Positions 25,430 to 34,219 of a DNA stretch of 64,000 nucleotides are shown one piece after another. The notes beneath the pieces were generated by a model, which saw nothing but the letters and a program-made list of their open reading frames with translations, did not search any database and was not told the DNA's origin. How positions within the stretch are numbered: the stretch's first letter is position 1; each line of letters opens with the position of its first letter. The stretch lies in contig JAYQWA010000008.1 in assembly GCA_038148755.1 (NCBI GenBank), positions 11,737-75,736 on the forward strand, read 5' to 3'. Source of the stretch: UBA5109 sp038148755. GTDB lineage: Bacteria; Pseudomonadota; Gammaproteobacteria; Pseudomonadales; Pseudohongiellaceae. The position numbers were made by a program, and so were the translations under genes.

Positions 25430-26350
25430 ATGCGAAAACTATTCTTTCTTTTAACTATACTGACAACCAGCCTGGCTGCCCACGCTCAGGAGTTCACTGA
25501 TTTTGATGAAATAATGGAGGCCTTCGGGGCGAATCTGGAAGATGTCGTCATCACCACACAGGAAGTTGGACCAGGTTTGCATGTTTTATTCGGTAGCGGC
25601 GGCAACATTCTTGCTTCTATCGGAGAGCAGGGCACATTGATCGTTGACAGCATGTATGGCCCTCTGGTGCCAAAAATTCAGCAGAAAATTCGAGAACTCG
25701 GAGGCAGTGGTGTCAACTTTACCATCAACTCACATTTTCATTTCGACCATGCAGATGGGAACCCTCTGCTCATCGAGAGTGGTGCCTGGGTGATTGCACA
25801 CACTAATGCACGCCGTTCAATGGCAGGAGAACATCTGATTGATATGGTCGGGCTTTCCTATCGCCAACCACCCTACCCCAAAGATGCCATGCCCGTGATA
25901 ACCTACGATGACCATATGCAGTTTCATTTTAATGGTGAAACCATCGACCTGTTGCATTTTGGCCCGGCACATACCACTGGTGACACAGCCATTTATTTTC
26001 GTAATTCAAATGTTATCCATATGGGTGACGTCTTTAATGCATCCTACCCTTTTATTGATGCAGGCAATGGTGGGGATATTGACGGCATGATCGAATTTTG
26101 CAAAAGCATCCTTGACACTATTGAGCCAACCACAGCTGTTTTACCTGGCCATGGCCCGGTCATGGCTTATCAGGATCTGGTGGATTTCGTCAGCATGCTT
26201 GAAACCATTCGTGACCGAATTGGCCGTTTAATAGATGCTGGCTCCTCACTTGAAGACGTTATCGCAGCAGCACCAACCAGGGAGTTTGATGATCGTTATG
26301 GTGATCCTTCGACGCTTATTAATCGGGCTTATATGAACCTTTCACGCTGA
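25430..26350 (+). CDS. exported metallo-beta-lactamase-fold hydrolase
   Basis: 306 residues with a signal peptide ending at AHAQ. The metal-binding motif is intact: SHFHFDHADGNP (HxHxDH), then HTTGDTAIYF with the third His, and LPGHGPVM towards the C-terminus. The fold hydrolyses esters, lactones or thioesters; the wider sequence style (GPGLHVLFGSGGNILASIG, then DSMYGPLVPKI) is that of the periplasmic MBL proteins found beside quinoprotein and aromatic degradation genes. No beta-lactamase role is implied. It lies in the same-strand run after the DUF3237 genes. Confidence 0.85.
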   Translation: MRKLFFLLTILTTSLAAHAQEFTDFDEIMEAFGANLEDVVITTQEVGPGLHVLFGSGGNILASIGEQGTLIVDSMYGPLVPKIQQKIRELGGSGVNFTINSHFHFDHADGNPLLIESGAWVIAHTNARRSMAGEHLIDMVGLSYRQPPYPKDAMPVITYDDHMQFHFNGETIDLLHFGPAHTTGDTAIYFRNSNVIHMGDVFNASYPFIDAGNGGDIDGMIEFCKSILDTIEPTTAVLPGHGPVMAYQDLVDFVSMLETIRDRIGRLIDAGSSLEDVIAAAPTREFDDRYGDPSTLINRAYMNLSR

Positions 26351-26365
26351 TAGTACAAACTAAAC

Positions 26366-27433
26366 ATGCTTGATAGCCCTCAAATTTCAAAGGAAGCTTT
26401 TTTAAAATTGGCAAATTACCGCATGCCTTTCGGTAAATATGTCAACAAGTTGTTAGTTGATATTCCTGAAGAATATTTTATCTGGTTTGAAAAGAAAGGC
26501 TTTCCTGCAGGAGAACTGGGACATTACATGGCTATCATGCTCGAAATCAAAACCAATGGCCTGGAATATTTATTTGAGCCCCTTAAAAATAAGCAGCCCC
26601 TAAAAACTGATCCTATACAAAAAATAAGAGTGAGGATGAAGATGAAAAATAACAATGAAAGCCGAAGACAATTTTTAAGCAGTAGTGCCGCAATCGCGGC
26701 AACCACTGTGTTGGGTACTGCTGTAAAACCCGCACTGGCCCAGGAACATCAATATGTTTTTGCGCCACCGGCAGTGACTTCCATGGAAATTGCCGGAAGC
26801 TCTGAGCGCTTTCCTGTCAGACGGGTTTTCTGTCTTGGCCGGAATTACCGCGCTCATGCCATTGAGTCAGGTGACAACCCTGACGAAACACCCCCTTTTT
26901 TCTTTATCAAACCGCGTGATGCCGTTATAGACAGCCGCGATGGTTTTCCTTATCCACCGATGACCAGTGAACTTCGTTATGAAGGCGAAATGGTCGTTGC
27001 CTTAAAAAGCGGTGGTGCCAATATCCGTGAAGAAGATGCGCTGGATCATGTTTATGCCTATGGTATAGGTCTGGATATGACGCGCGAAGACCGCCAGCAT
27101 GAAGCCCAGGCACTGTCACGCCCCTGGGCCATCAGTAAGTCCTTTGATAAATCAGCACCCTGCGGCCCACTTTATCCGGTTGAAACGCATGGGCACGCTG
27201 TGACTGGCCGTATCTGGTTGAGTGTCAATGGCGAAATCAAGCAGGATTCAGATCTGGCCTTGCAACGCTGGTCAGTGCCTCAGGGCATTGCCATACTTTC
27301 CCAACATTATGAGCTGGCTGCAGGCGACATCATTATGACAGGCACTCCTGAAGGCATCGGCCTGGTTGAAAGAGGCGATGTTATAAGAGTCGGTATTGAT
27401 AAGCTGGGTGAAATTGAAGTCAGAGTTATTTAA
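26366..27433 (+). CDS. DUF3820 module joined in frame to a Tat-signal FAH-family hydrolase
   Basis: 355 codons without a stop. Residues 1-75 match the small DUF3820 protein (YRMPFGKYVNKLLVDIPEEY, FPAGELG, KTNGLEYLFEPLK), normally a complete protein of about 75 residues. Residues 93-125 are a Tat signal (SRRQFLSSSAAIAATTVLG ending at LAQ). Residues 130-355 are a fumarylacetoacetate-hydrolase-fold domain very close in pattern to fumarylpyruvate hydrolase: FPVRRVFCLGRNYRAHA, RYEGEMVVAL, GLDMTREDRQ, MTGTPEGIG. FAH enzymes open acylpyruvates and usually work in the cytoplasm. Either this is a true fusion, or two genes share one frame because the DUF3820 stop was lost. An internal Tat signal would be non-functional in the fusion, so internal initiation is likely. 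Confidence 0.75.
   Translation: MLDSPQISKEAFLKLANYRMPFGKYVNKLLVDIPEEYFIWFEKKGFPAGELGHYMAIMLEIKTNGLEYLFEPLKNKQPLKTDPIQKIRVRMKMKNNNESRRQFLSSSAAIAATTVLGTAVKPALAQEHQYVFAPPAVTSMEIAGSSERFPVRRVFCLGRNYRAHAIESGDNPDETPPFFFIKPRDAVIDSRDGFPYPPMTSELRYEGEMVVALKSGGANIREEDALDHVYAYGIGLDMTREDRQHEAQALSRPWAISKSFDKSAPCGPLYPVETHGHAVTGRIWLSVNGEIKQDSDLALQRWSVPQGIAILSQHYELAAGDIIMTGTPEGIGLVERGDVIRVGIDKLGEIEVRVI
26632..26644 (+). promoter_or_regulatory. internal ribosome-binding site and second start for the FAH-family protein
   Basis: GAGG at 26632-26635 lies six bases before the ATG at 26642, giving a protein that begins MKNNNESRRQFL, exactly at the head of the Tat signal. An ATG at 26636 is also possible but touches the GAGG. 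This start would give a 263-residue exported hydrolase independent of the DUF3820 segment. Confidence 0.6.
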
Positions 27434-27495
27434 GATGGGCATTGCCATGGTAGTAAGCAGAAAGTTTGCCACCGACAACTTTTGCAACATACCGG

Positions 27496-28896
27496 ATGAC
27501 CAGTAATAAAAAAGTAGAAGAACATAAAGATCCTGGTTTTACTGCCGCATTGATTTGTTGTGGTGGGGTTCTTGCCATCATGATCTTTAGCGTCTTTCTG
27601 CTTAAAATCGAATTACACCTGGCGTTAACACTCGCTCTTATCTGGGCAGCCTTCAATGTGGCTCTTATCGGCTATCGATTTAAAGACACCAAACACTTGA
27701 TGAATGACGGCATCATTGCTGCCGTTGGTGCCATTTATATTTTCATACTGATCGGTGTTGTGATTGCCGCCCTGATTGAAAGTGGCACCATTGTCGGCAT
27801 TATCGTATATGCCCTGGGCGTTGTTGATCCCCGCTGGTTCCTGCCTGCCTCCCTGCTAGTTTGCAGTTTTATGTCTTTGGCTACCGGCACCTCATGGGGC
27901 ACAGTCGGAACAGCAGGTGTTGTATTAGTCGGACTTGGAGAATTTATTGGGATACCTGCCCCTATGGTTGCAGGCGCAGTAATTTCGGGGGCACTATTCG
28001 GCGACAAGATGTCGCCTTTATCTGATACCACCATACTCGCAGCAACAGCAGTGGGAACTGAAGTTGACCAACATATAAGAGCCATGTTTTATACGACAGG
28101 CCCTACTTATTTAATAATTCTTATTATCTTCGGATTTCTTAGTTTTAATTATGGTGATGTAGCATTAAGTCTTGAAGAAATTGATGCTTTAAGAGAACCC
28201 TTACTGCAACAGTTCTCGATCAATATTCTGGTGTTTCTGCCTCTGTTGATCATTATCGTCATGAGTTTTATGCGAATGGCTGCTGAACCCAGCATGATGG
28301 CAGGCACAGTAGTCGCGGTAATACTTGCCATGTTTCTACAGGGCCGTGAGTTTTCAGATATTCTATACAGCCTGCAATATGGTTTTGTTTCAGACACCGG
28401 CATTGCAAGTATCGACACTCTGCTCACTCGTGGCGGTCTGCAAAGCATGATGTGGACATTATCACTGGCACTGATTGCACTAGCACTTGGCGGCATTCTC
28501 AGTGGCGCCGGTTTCTTACGCGTTCTGGTCAGCGGTTTGATAAAAAGAATCAGAACGGCTACCCAGCTTGTGACTTCAACCATAGTAACCTGCATGCTGG
28601 CCAACATGAGCATGGGTGAAAACTATCTGGCAATCATTTTCGGCTCACGAATCTACAAGGACACTTACAAGGAACGCGGCCTGCATCCTCGCATGCTGTC
28701 CAGATGTGTTGAGGAAGGTGCAACGCTCAGTGCCGGTTTGATTCCCTGGACAACCACTGGTGCCTTTTTTAGTGCGGCATTGAATGTACCGACAATACAG
28801 TACGCCCCCTGGGTTCTGTTATCTTCGTTCAATATAATTGTTTCTATCGGCCTGACGGCTCTTGGCAAGGGTATTTTTACAAAAAAACAGCCCTGA
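27496..28896 (+). CDS. NhaC-type Na+/H+ antiporter
   Basis: 466 residues from the ATG at 27496; a TTG ten codons earlier is an alternative start, and neither has a strong Shine-Dalgarno. There are about eleven membrane segments. NhaC-family landmarks are SLATGTSWGTVGTAGVVLVG, the acidic GDKMSPLSDTTILAA and, late, MSMGENYLAIIFGSR. It would exchange cytoplasmic Na+ for protons, or an organic ion in some relatives. It lies 62 bases after the FAH gene and 61 bases before the NRAMP-like gene, so the three may be co-transcribed. Confidence 0.88.
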   Translation: MTSNKKVEEHKDPGFTAALICCGGVLAIMIFSVFLLKIELHLALTLALIWAAFNVALIGYRFKDTKHLMNDGIIAAVGAIYIFILIGVVIAALIESGTIVGIIVYALGVVDPRWFLPASLLVCSFMSLATGTSWGTVGTAGVVLVGLGEFIGIPAPMVAGAVISGALFGDKMSPLSDTTILAATAVGTEVDQHIRAMFYTTGPTYLIILIIFGFLSFNYGDVALSLEEIDALREPLLQQFSINILVFLPLLIIIVMSFMRMAAEPSMMAGTVVAVILAMFLQGREFSDILYSLQYGFVSDTGIASIDTLLTRGGLQSMMWTLSLALIALALGGILSGAGFLRVLVSGLIKRIRTATQLVTSTIVTCMLANMSMGENYLAIIFGSRIYKDTYKERGLHPRMLSRCVEEGATLSAGLIPWTTTGAFFSAALNVPTIQYAPWVLLSSFNIIVSIGLTALGKGIFTKKQP

Positions 28897-28957
28897 ATTG
28901 TGATAGCTTTTACTCTGTCAAGCCGGGACAAAATAATAATAAGGGAATCAATCACTC

Positions 28958-30205
28958 ATGTTTAATTACCTGAAAAGCACTCTGGGTCCGGGGCTGGTTT
29001 TTGCGGCTGTAGCAGTCGGGACATCCCATGTTGTGCAATCAACCAGGGCAGGCGCTACTTATGGCTTAAGCATGATTTTTCTTGTGGTGCTTGTTTGCAT
29101 GGTTAAATATCCCACTTATCTGTTCAGTTCACGCTACGCAGCGTTAACCGGACAAACAGTCGTAGATGGTTATGCCAAACGCGGAAAATGGTTTCTCTAT
29201 ATTCTGCTGGCGCTCATCATGATTGAAATAACCGTAGCGACATCTGCAGCCGCATTGGTAACCAGTGGCATCATAAAAGGCATTTTCAATCTGTCCATGG
29301 AAACAACTGTTTTATCCATGATCTTGCTGTTGGGCACTATTGCCATTCTGGCAATAGGAAAATACAAAGCGCTCGAATCCTTCTGTAAAATTCTGGTAGT
29401 TGGATTCTGTATCACAACTTTAATTACGACCTTTATCGCACTCATTGGTTTTGAATCTTCAACGGCACAACCCATTACCCAACTGGCATTTGATCGCCCT
29501 ACGACCTTATTTTTAGTCAGCATCGCCGGGTGGATGCCGACCGGAATTTTAGGGGCGGTCATGCTTTCCAACTGGGTTCTTGCCAGAAAGAACAGTAACG
29601 GCAATAAAGTGTTTACAAGAAAGGAAGCCGATTTCGATTTTCATGTTGGTTATGGTTTCTCAATTTTTTTAGCGGCCTGCTTTGTTATTCTGGGTTATAT
29701 CGTCATACGGGGCGCAGGCGACAATATCGCCAACGATAGCGCAGGATTTTCACTGCAAATCATTAGTTTATTTACCAGCACAATTGGTAGCTGGGTGTTC
29801 AGCCTGATAGCCGTAACAGTTATCGCTGTCATGTATTCGACGCTGTTGGCGCTGGTTGATGGTTTTCCACGCCTGACTTTTGATGTTCTTGATACACTCT
29901 GGCCGGATATCACTTCCGCAATAACCGAGACCAACTTTTACAGTATTTTATTCGCTCTGTTATTTATCCTGGTGGGAGCAGTATTTTTTCTGTTTATGAA
30001 TTCCTTTACGCAGTTTATCGATTTTGTCACCGCTACAGGTTTTATTATTACACCAATCATCGCTACCTTTAATCATGTCATTATTTTTTCCAGCGACACC
30101 AACCCTGAACAAAGACCAGGCCCGATACTGAAGTTATGGAGTTATTCCACGATCACTATTTTTTCTGTTGTCACTCTGTTGTGGCTTTATTTTCAGCTGT
30201 CTTAA
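28958..30205 (+). CDS. NRAMP-superfamily transporter lacking the canonical metal motif
   Basis: 415 residues, eleven or so membrane segments, preceded by AAGGGA. The first segment reads LGPGLVFAAVAVGTSHVVQS where typical NRAMP proteins have DPGN at GTSH, and the sixth reads AGWMPTGILGAVMLSNW, keeping Met-Pro but not the following His. Both changed sites form the Mn/Fe site in canonical members, so the substrate is probably not a classical transition metal. Orientation and spacing link it to the NhaC-like gene. A role in Mg2+ or organic ion movement is possible but not supported by sequence alone. Confidence 0.8.
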   Translation: MFNYLKSTLGPGLVFAAVAVGTSHVVQSTRAGATYGLSMIFLVVLVCMVKYPTYLFSSRYAALTGQTVVDGYAKRGKWFLYILLALIMIEITVATSAAALVTSGIIKGIFNLSMETTVLSMILLLGTIAILAIGKYKALESFCKILVVGFCITTLITTFIALIGFESSTAQPITQLAFDRPTTLFLVSIAGWMPTGILGAVMLSNWVLARKNSNGNKVFTRKEADFDFHVGYGFSIFLAACFVILGYIVIRGAGDNIANDSAGFSLQIISLFTSTIGSWVFSLIAVTVIAVMYSTLLALVDGFPRLTFDVLDTLWPDITSAITETNFYSILFALLFILVGAVFFLFMNSFTQFIDFVTATGFIITPIIATFNHVIIFSSDTNPEQRPGPILKLWSYSTITIFSVVTLLWLYFQLS

Positions 30206-30224
30206 TCATTAGGTTCTGAGTAAG

Positions 30225-30253
30225 TTCTTTGTAGTTTAACAACCAACAAAGAA
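30225..30253 (+). terminator. inverted repeat after the NRAMP-like gene
   Basis: TTCTTTGT (30225-30232) and ACAAAGAA (30246-30253) are exact reverse complements with a 13-base loop, 20 bases after the stop. There is no T-run downstream, so it is only a possible terminator. Confidence 0.3.
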
Positions 30254-30341
30254 AGTAGCTTCATCTTGCAGATAAGGCATAATATGGCGCTTCCCCTACC
30301 CTGGGGATACTCATTTATGACTAAATAAGCTTCGAGTAAAA

Positions 30342-31580
30342 ATGGAAGAACCAAGTCCTGCCAGCCATAACCGCTTTACTGCTTTTGCCTATCCCGCTTT
30401 TGCTCTCTACTGGTCTGCAAGATTCTGTTCCACTTTTGCTGTTCAGATAGCTTCTGTTGCCGTGGCCTGGCAGATTTATGATCTGACACGTGACCCAATG
30501 GATCTTGGAATCATTGGACTTGTTCAGTTTTTGCCTTTGTTATTATTAGTCCTGGTGACCGGTTCAGTTGCGGATCGCTACGGAAGACGTCGCGTCATGG
30601 CTATTGCCATTACGCTTGAAGCCATCTGTGCAGCCGCAATTCTGTTTTTTTCTATCCGGGGTTTAACTTCACCTCTGCCTGTATTTTTTGCTCTGACCGG
30701 GATGGGAATTGCCCGTGCATTTTTTGGCCCGGCTTCACAGTCTCTGGTCGTCAACCTGGTACCGATGGATGTTTTTGCAAATGCTGTTTCGCTGAATGCA
30801 TCCTCCTGGCAGATATCCAGTATTGTAGGCCCGGTTGCCGGGGGATTACTTTATGGAATCAGCCCTAATCTTGCCTATTCGATCGTGGTCATCATGCTGG
30901 TACTGGCATTAGTTCTCATCATGCGGATTCCAGCACCGGCACAGCACAGCACAAGCACGAAAATAACCTTCAGTACTGTGTTCGGCGGTTTACGCTATAT
31001 CCGCAAGGAAAAAGTCGTGTTGGGGGCCATCTCGCTGGATTTATTTGCCGTCTTACTGGGTGGAGCGGTGGCATTATTGCCCGTCTATGCCCGTGACATT
31101 CTGGAACTTGGCCCCTGGGGCTTAGGCATCCTGCGTGCCGCTCCGGGGGTTGGCGCACTGACAATGGTGGTATGCCTCACGATTTTTCCTATCCGTGATC
31201 ATGCCGGGCGTATTCTATTAATATTCGTGGCGCTATTTGGTGTTTTCACTGCCATGTTTGGACTGTCGGCAATAATGTGGGTTTCTGTCATCAGCCTGGC
31301 ACTTGTCGGGGCTGCCGATATGGTAAGTGTTGTCATACGCGAAACCCTGTTACAACTCTGGACACCCGATGATGTTCGCGGCCGGGTAAATGCCGTCAAC
31401 ATGGTTTTCCTGGGTGCTTCAAATGAGCTTGGCGAATTTCGTGCAGGCTTCATGGCTGCCTGGATAGGCGCTGTCCCGGCCGTAGTTTTTGGCGGAGTTG
31501 CTGCTATCGGAATTGCCGGGGCATGGGCTTGGCTGTTTCCGCAATTACGGGATGCACGTTATCTAAATCGTCAAGATTAA
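30342..31580 (+). CDS. MFS exporter, EntS/MFS_3 type
   Basis: 412 residues with about twelve membrane segments. The start (FTAFAYPAFALYWSARFCST), VAVAWQIYDLTRDPMDLG, and the segment 2-3 loop GSVADRYGRRRVM are characteristic of the enterobactin-exporter (EntS) group, whose members also include general drug and siderophore efflux pumps. No siderophore genes are nearby, so the substrate is unknown. The gene has its own 136-base upstream gap and is followed by a hairpin at 31605-31626. Confidence 0.85.
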   Translation: MEEPSPASHNRFTAFAYPAFALYWSARFCSTFAVQIASVAVAWQIYDLTRDPMDLGIIGLVQFLPLLLLVLVTGSVADRYGRRRVMAIAITLEAICAAAILFFSIRGLTSPLPVFFALTGMGIARAFFGPASQSLVVNLVPMDVFANAVSLNASSWQISSIVGPVAGGLLYGISPNLAYSIVVIMLVLALVLIMRIPAPAQHSTSTKITFSTVFGGLRYIRKEKVVLGAISLDLFAVLLGGAVALLPVYARDILELGPWGLGILRAAPGVGALTMVVCLTIFPIRDHAGRILLIFVALFGVFTAMFGLSAIMWVSVISLALVGAADMVSVVIRETLLQLWTPDDVRGRVNAVNMVFLGASNELGEFRAGFMAAWIGAVPAVVFGGVAAIGIAGAWAWLFPQLRDARYLNRQD

Positions 31581-31604
31581 ACGCATGCCTATAATTATGA
31601 ATTG

Positions 31605-31626
31605 GGTAATACTTAGAGGTATTACC
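31605..31626 (+). terminator. hairpin after the EntS-like gene
   Basis: GGTAATAC (31605-31612) pairs perfectly with GTATTACC (31619-31626) around TTAGAG, 25 bases after the stop. The T-run is poor, so rho-independent termination is possible rather than sure. It marks the left border of the AT-rich stretch. Confidence 0.5.
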
Positions 31627-32099
31627 AAAGTTATACACATCTATTTTAAAGCTTGGAACTCAAGCCTCAATTAGCTAATTTCCCAATACTATGAAATTCT
31701 ATGATCACTCAGGGCTGGCTGAGCGCTTAGATATCTACTTAATGGATTCTAACAAAATTTGATTACACAAACTCAAAGTCAGTAAAAATCAATTGCTTCA
31801 CCTGAATAGCTTATTTGTATTTGTTTCTAAATAGGCTCAACGCTTATCAGATTTTCGATATTTTCCTGCATTTATTTTCGAAGAATGCCTTAAAGGCGTA
31901 GACACTTGGCAATTTAATACTTAGGATGAATATAAATTTATTCTTATATTGGTAAAAAAACTTAAGCCATTTATAGACGGATAGTTCACATTAAGATAGA
32001 AACTAAAAAGTTACAAAATAAATTTTAAAATCTAGTATTATTTTTGTTTTTTTGATATTTTGGGAAATATATTTACATATTAAATGGCATTTAATAGAT
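31627..32099. other. AT-rich non-coding stretch
   Basis: No convincing gene. Base composition becomes clearly AT-rich compared with the left flank, and short stop-bounded frames only are present. A 29-codon open piece at 31835-31921 has protein-like composition but no start. The stretch leads into the AT-rich secreted protein and HNH nuclease genes and looks like part of the same acquired segment. Confidence 0.5.
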
Positions 32100-32567
32100 A
32101 TGAAAATCATAGCTTCCATCGTCTTATCTATAGTATTTTTAGTTAGTTCAAGCTTTTCTCAAAACTTTTCTCTTCAAGCGACCTATGGAACTATTACTCT
32201 AAATTCAGGCTTTACGCCTGATCCTATGACTTTTTCAGTTAAGTCTGGTGGAAGTATTGATGCATCATCTTTGGGTGGTTCATGTGCAGGATACATAGCT
32301 AATGCCCCAGATTTTCAATTTACTTTCTCGCCAGGCTTATTATCATTATGGGTTTCAGTAATATCATCGGCAGATACTACTTTAGTTATAAATTCACCTA
32401 ACGGATCCTGGATTTGTGACGACGATAGTGGTGGCGATCTTGACCCATCAATCTATTTTAAAGATCCGGCAAGCGGAGTTTATGATTTATGGATTGGGAC
32501 CTATAGTTCAAGTGCAATCTATGATGCGACATTATACATTTCAGAATTAGGACCATATGGAAATTAA
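32100..32567 (+). CDS. secreted protein with an Asp-rich PPC-like beta domain
   Basis: 155 residues from the ATG at 32100, which begins a signal peptide (MKIIASIVLSIVFLVSSSFSQ cleaved after the Ser-rich part); an in-frame start 16 codons upstream only adds residues before it. The mature part is all-beta in character: TLNSGFTPDPMTFSVKSGG, SCAGYIANAPDF, then ADTTLVINSPNGSWICDDDS, GVYDLWIGTY and LYISE. Two Cys could form a disulfide, and the DDDSGGD loop could bind calcium. This resembles the bacterial pre-peptidase C-terminal type domain. Codon use is AT-rich like the next gene. Function unknown. Confidence 0.7.
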   Translation: MKIIASIVLSIVFLVSSSFSQNFSLQATYGTITLNSGFTPDPMTFSVKSGGSIDASSLGGSCAGYIANAPDFQFTFSPGLLSLWVSVISSADTTLVINSPNGSWICDDDSGGDLDPSIYFKDPASGVYDLWIGTYSSSAIYDATLYISELGPYGN

Positions 32568-32731
32568 TAACTGCGAAAGTTAGACTACTAATTTTTATAT
32601 TGCTTACTAAAACGAGAAATAGTTGATCTATATAATAAAAGACAGAGTAATAATACATATTCAGAATTATTCCTACGTATCCAAACCAGCCTATATTTAC
32701 TTGTCTAAATAATCTTTATTATTTCTAATCA

Positions 32732-33340
32732 GTGAAATTGACTTTTTTAAAAATGCTAATTTTTATAGTCATGATTGGTATAATTTCGATCATCTCTATA
32801 ATGGACGATACGCAAGATCAACCTTTATTTAGTAATGAATCAACTATAGTCTACCAAAGGAATGAATATTTACCTTATTGGGCCGATATTGACCGTGACT
32901 GCCAAGATACTAGGCAAGAAGTTCTAATTATTGAAAGTAAAGTCGATGTAGTATTAAGTGAATCTGGCTGTGAAGTTATATCAGGCAGCTGGTTAGATTT
33001 ATACACAGGCCATACATATGAAAATCCAAGTGAATTAGATATAGACCATGTGGTGCCACTTTACGAAGCTCATATCAGTGGAGCGATGGAATGGACACAA
33101 GCCGATAAAAGACAATATTCAAATAATCTCACTAATCCAAATGTGCTTATTGCTGTTTCTAAAGGAGCAAATAGATCAAAAGGAAGACGCGATCCTGCTA
33201 ACTGGATGCCCCTCAATAATGCTTTCCATTGTGAATATATATCTATATGGCTTGATGTTAAGACACAGTTTAATTTAGAAATGGACGATGAAGAATCTGT
33301 CTTTATAAAAAGAAAGCAAAGAGAATGCTTAGCTCAATAG
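32732..33340 (+). CDS. secreted or membrane-anchored HNH-type nuclease (DUF1524/GmrSD C-terminal-like)
   Basis: 202 residues, GTG start. A hydrophobic N-terminus (FLKMLIFIVMIGIISIISI) is a signal or anchor. The nuclease core follows: ELDIDHVVPLYEAHISGAMEW with the catalytic Asp-His, then NLTNPNVLIAVSKGANRSKG and RRDPANWMP with the Asn and Arg/Lys residues of the family, and Cys residues suited to disulfides outside the cytoplasm. It would cut DNA or RNA in the periplasm or medium, for nutrient use or competition. No immunity gene is recognised, and secretion makes one unnecessary. AT-rich composition suggests horizontal gain. Confidence 0.75.
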   Translation: MKLTFLKMLIFIVMIGIISIISIMDDTQDQPLFSNESTIVYQRNEYLPYWADIDRDCQDTRQEVLIIESKVDVVLSESGCEVISGSWLDLYTGHTYENPSELDIDHVVPLYEAHISGAMEWTQADKRQYSNNLTNPNVLIAVSKGANRSKGRRDPANWMPLNNAFHCEYISIWLDVKTQFNLEMDDEESVFIKRKQRECLAQ

Positions 33341-33477
33341 CTCAAAGGAGTCATCAGTTGATACAACCCGACCTAACATATGATCCTTTGACAAGCTAAG
33401 GTCACCATTACCCCAACCAGCTTGGCAATATGCTGAACCTGCTTCATACTTAACAGCTCGCTAACAGGACTATCGAT

Positions 33478-34158
33478 CTAGACCAAAAACTCCTCACGGG
33501 TTCTGTGGCTCTCCTTAAAAGCGCCACCAAGTGCTGTGGTCTGGGTCTCAGAAGTTGCATCCATCACACCGCGTGATTTCACACAGTAATGCTTAGCTTC
33601 AATAGTGACGGCTACATCGTCGGTTTCCAACAGTGTTTGCAGGGCTACCAGAATTTGTTGTGTCAGTCTTTCCTGCACTTGCGGTCGCTGGGCAAAGAAA
33701 CGAACTATGCGGTTAATTTTAGAGAGTCCGATTATTTTGTTACCCGGGATGTAAGCTACCTTGGCCATACCATCGATGGTCACAAAGTGATGCTCACAGG
33801 TACTGGTCAGGCTGATCTCTTTGACCTTGACCATCTCATCAACTTTCATCTTGTTCTCGATTACAGTGATTTTAGGAAACTGGGAGTAGTCGAGACCGGA
33901 AAAAATTTCATAAACATACATCTTAGCGATCCGATGCGGCGTTTCCAGCAGACTGTCATCCGATAAGTCCAGACCCAAAGTCTTCATTATTGTCATCACA
34001 GACTTTTTGATCCTCTCGTACTTCTGCTCATTATCAATATTGTTCGGAACCATTGGTGTTTCCAATCCCTGCTCCAATAGGGCATCACGAACCAGCAGAG
34101 CCTCTAAAGAAGAGCTGGGATTTGAAGATTTGTGGATATTAAACATTGCCTGGTTCAT
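33478..34158 (-). CDS. folE: GTP cyclohydrolase I
   Basis: 226 residues, about the family length, with AAGGAAAAA before the ATG. It converts GTP to 7,8-dihydroneopterin triphosphate. Zinc and catalytic residues are visible: LTSTCEHHFVTIDGMAKVAYIP, GLSKINRIVRFFAQRPQVQERL, and the second zinc Cys in EAKHYCVKSRGV. It is the last gene of a folX-folM-folE operon, which points to tetrahydromonapterin rather than only folate synthesis. A second, house-keeping FolE elsewhere in the genome would be expected. Confidence 0.95.
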   Translation of the reverse strand: MNQAMFNIHKSSNPSSSLEALLVRDALLEQGLETPMVPNNIDNEQKYERIKKSVMTIMKTLGLDLSDDSLLETPHRIAKMYVYEIFSGLDYSQFPKITVIENKMKVDEMVKVKEISLTSTCEHHFVTIDGMAKVAYIPGNKIIGLSKINRIVRFFAQRPQVQERLTQQILVALQTLLETDDVAVTIEAKHYCVKSRGVMDATSETQTTALGGAFKESHRTREEFLV

Positions 34159-34219
34159 GATTTTTCCTTTTTTTATCTATCAGAATCTATTCATGTTACG
34201 GATAGTATACTCGGCTGGA

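Noticed and set aside
31835..31924. A 29-codon open piece in the AT-rich gap that looks like the end of a protein.
   Set aside because: Bounded by stops, with no start; could be a transposase or other remnant but cannot be assigned.
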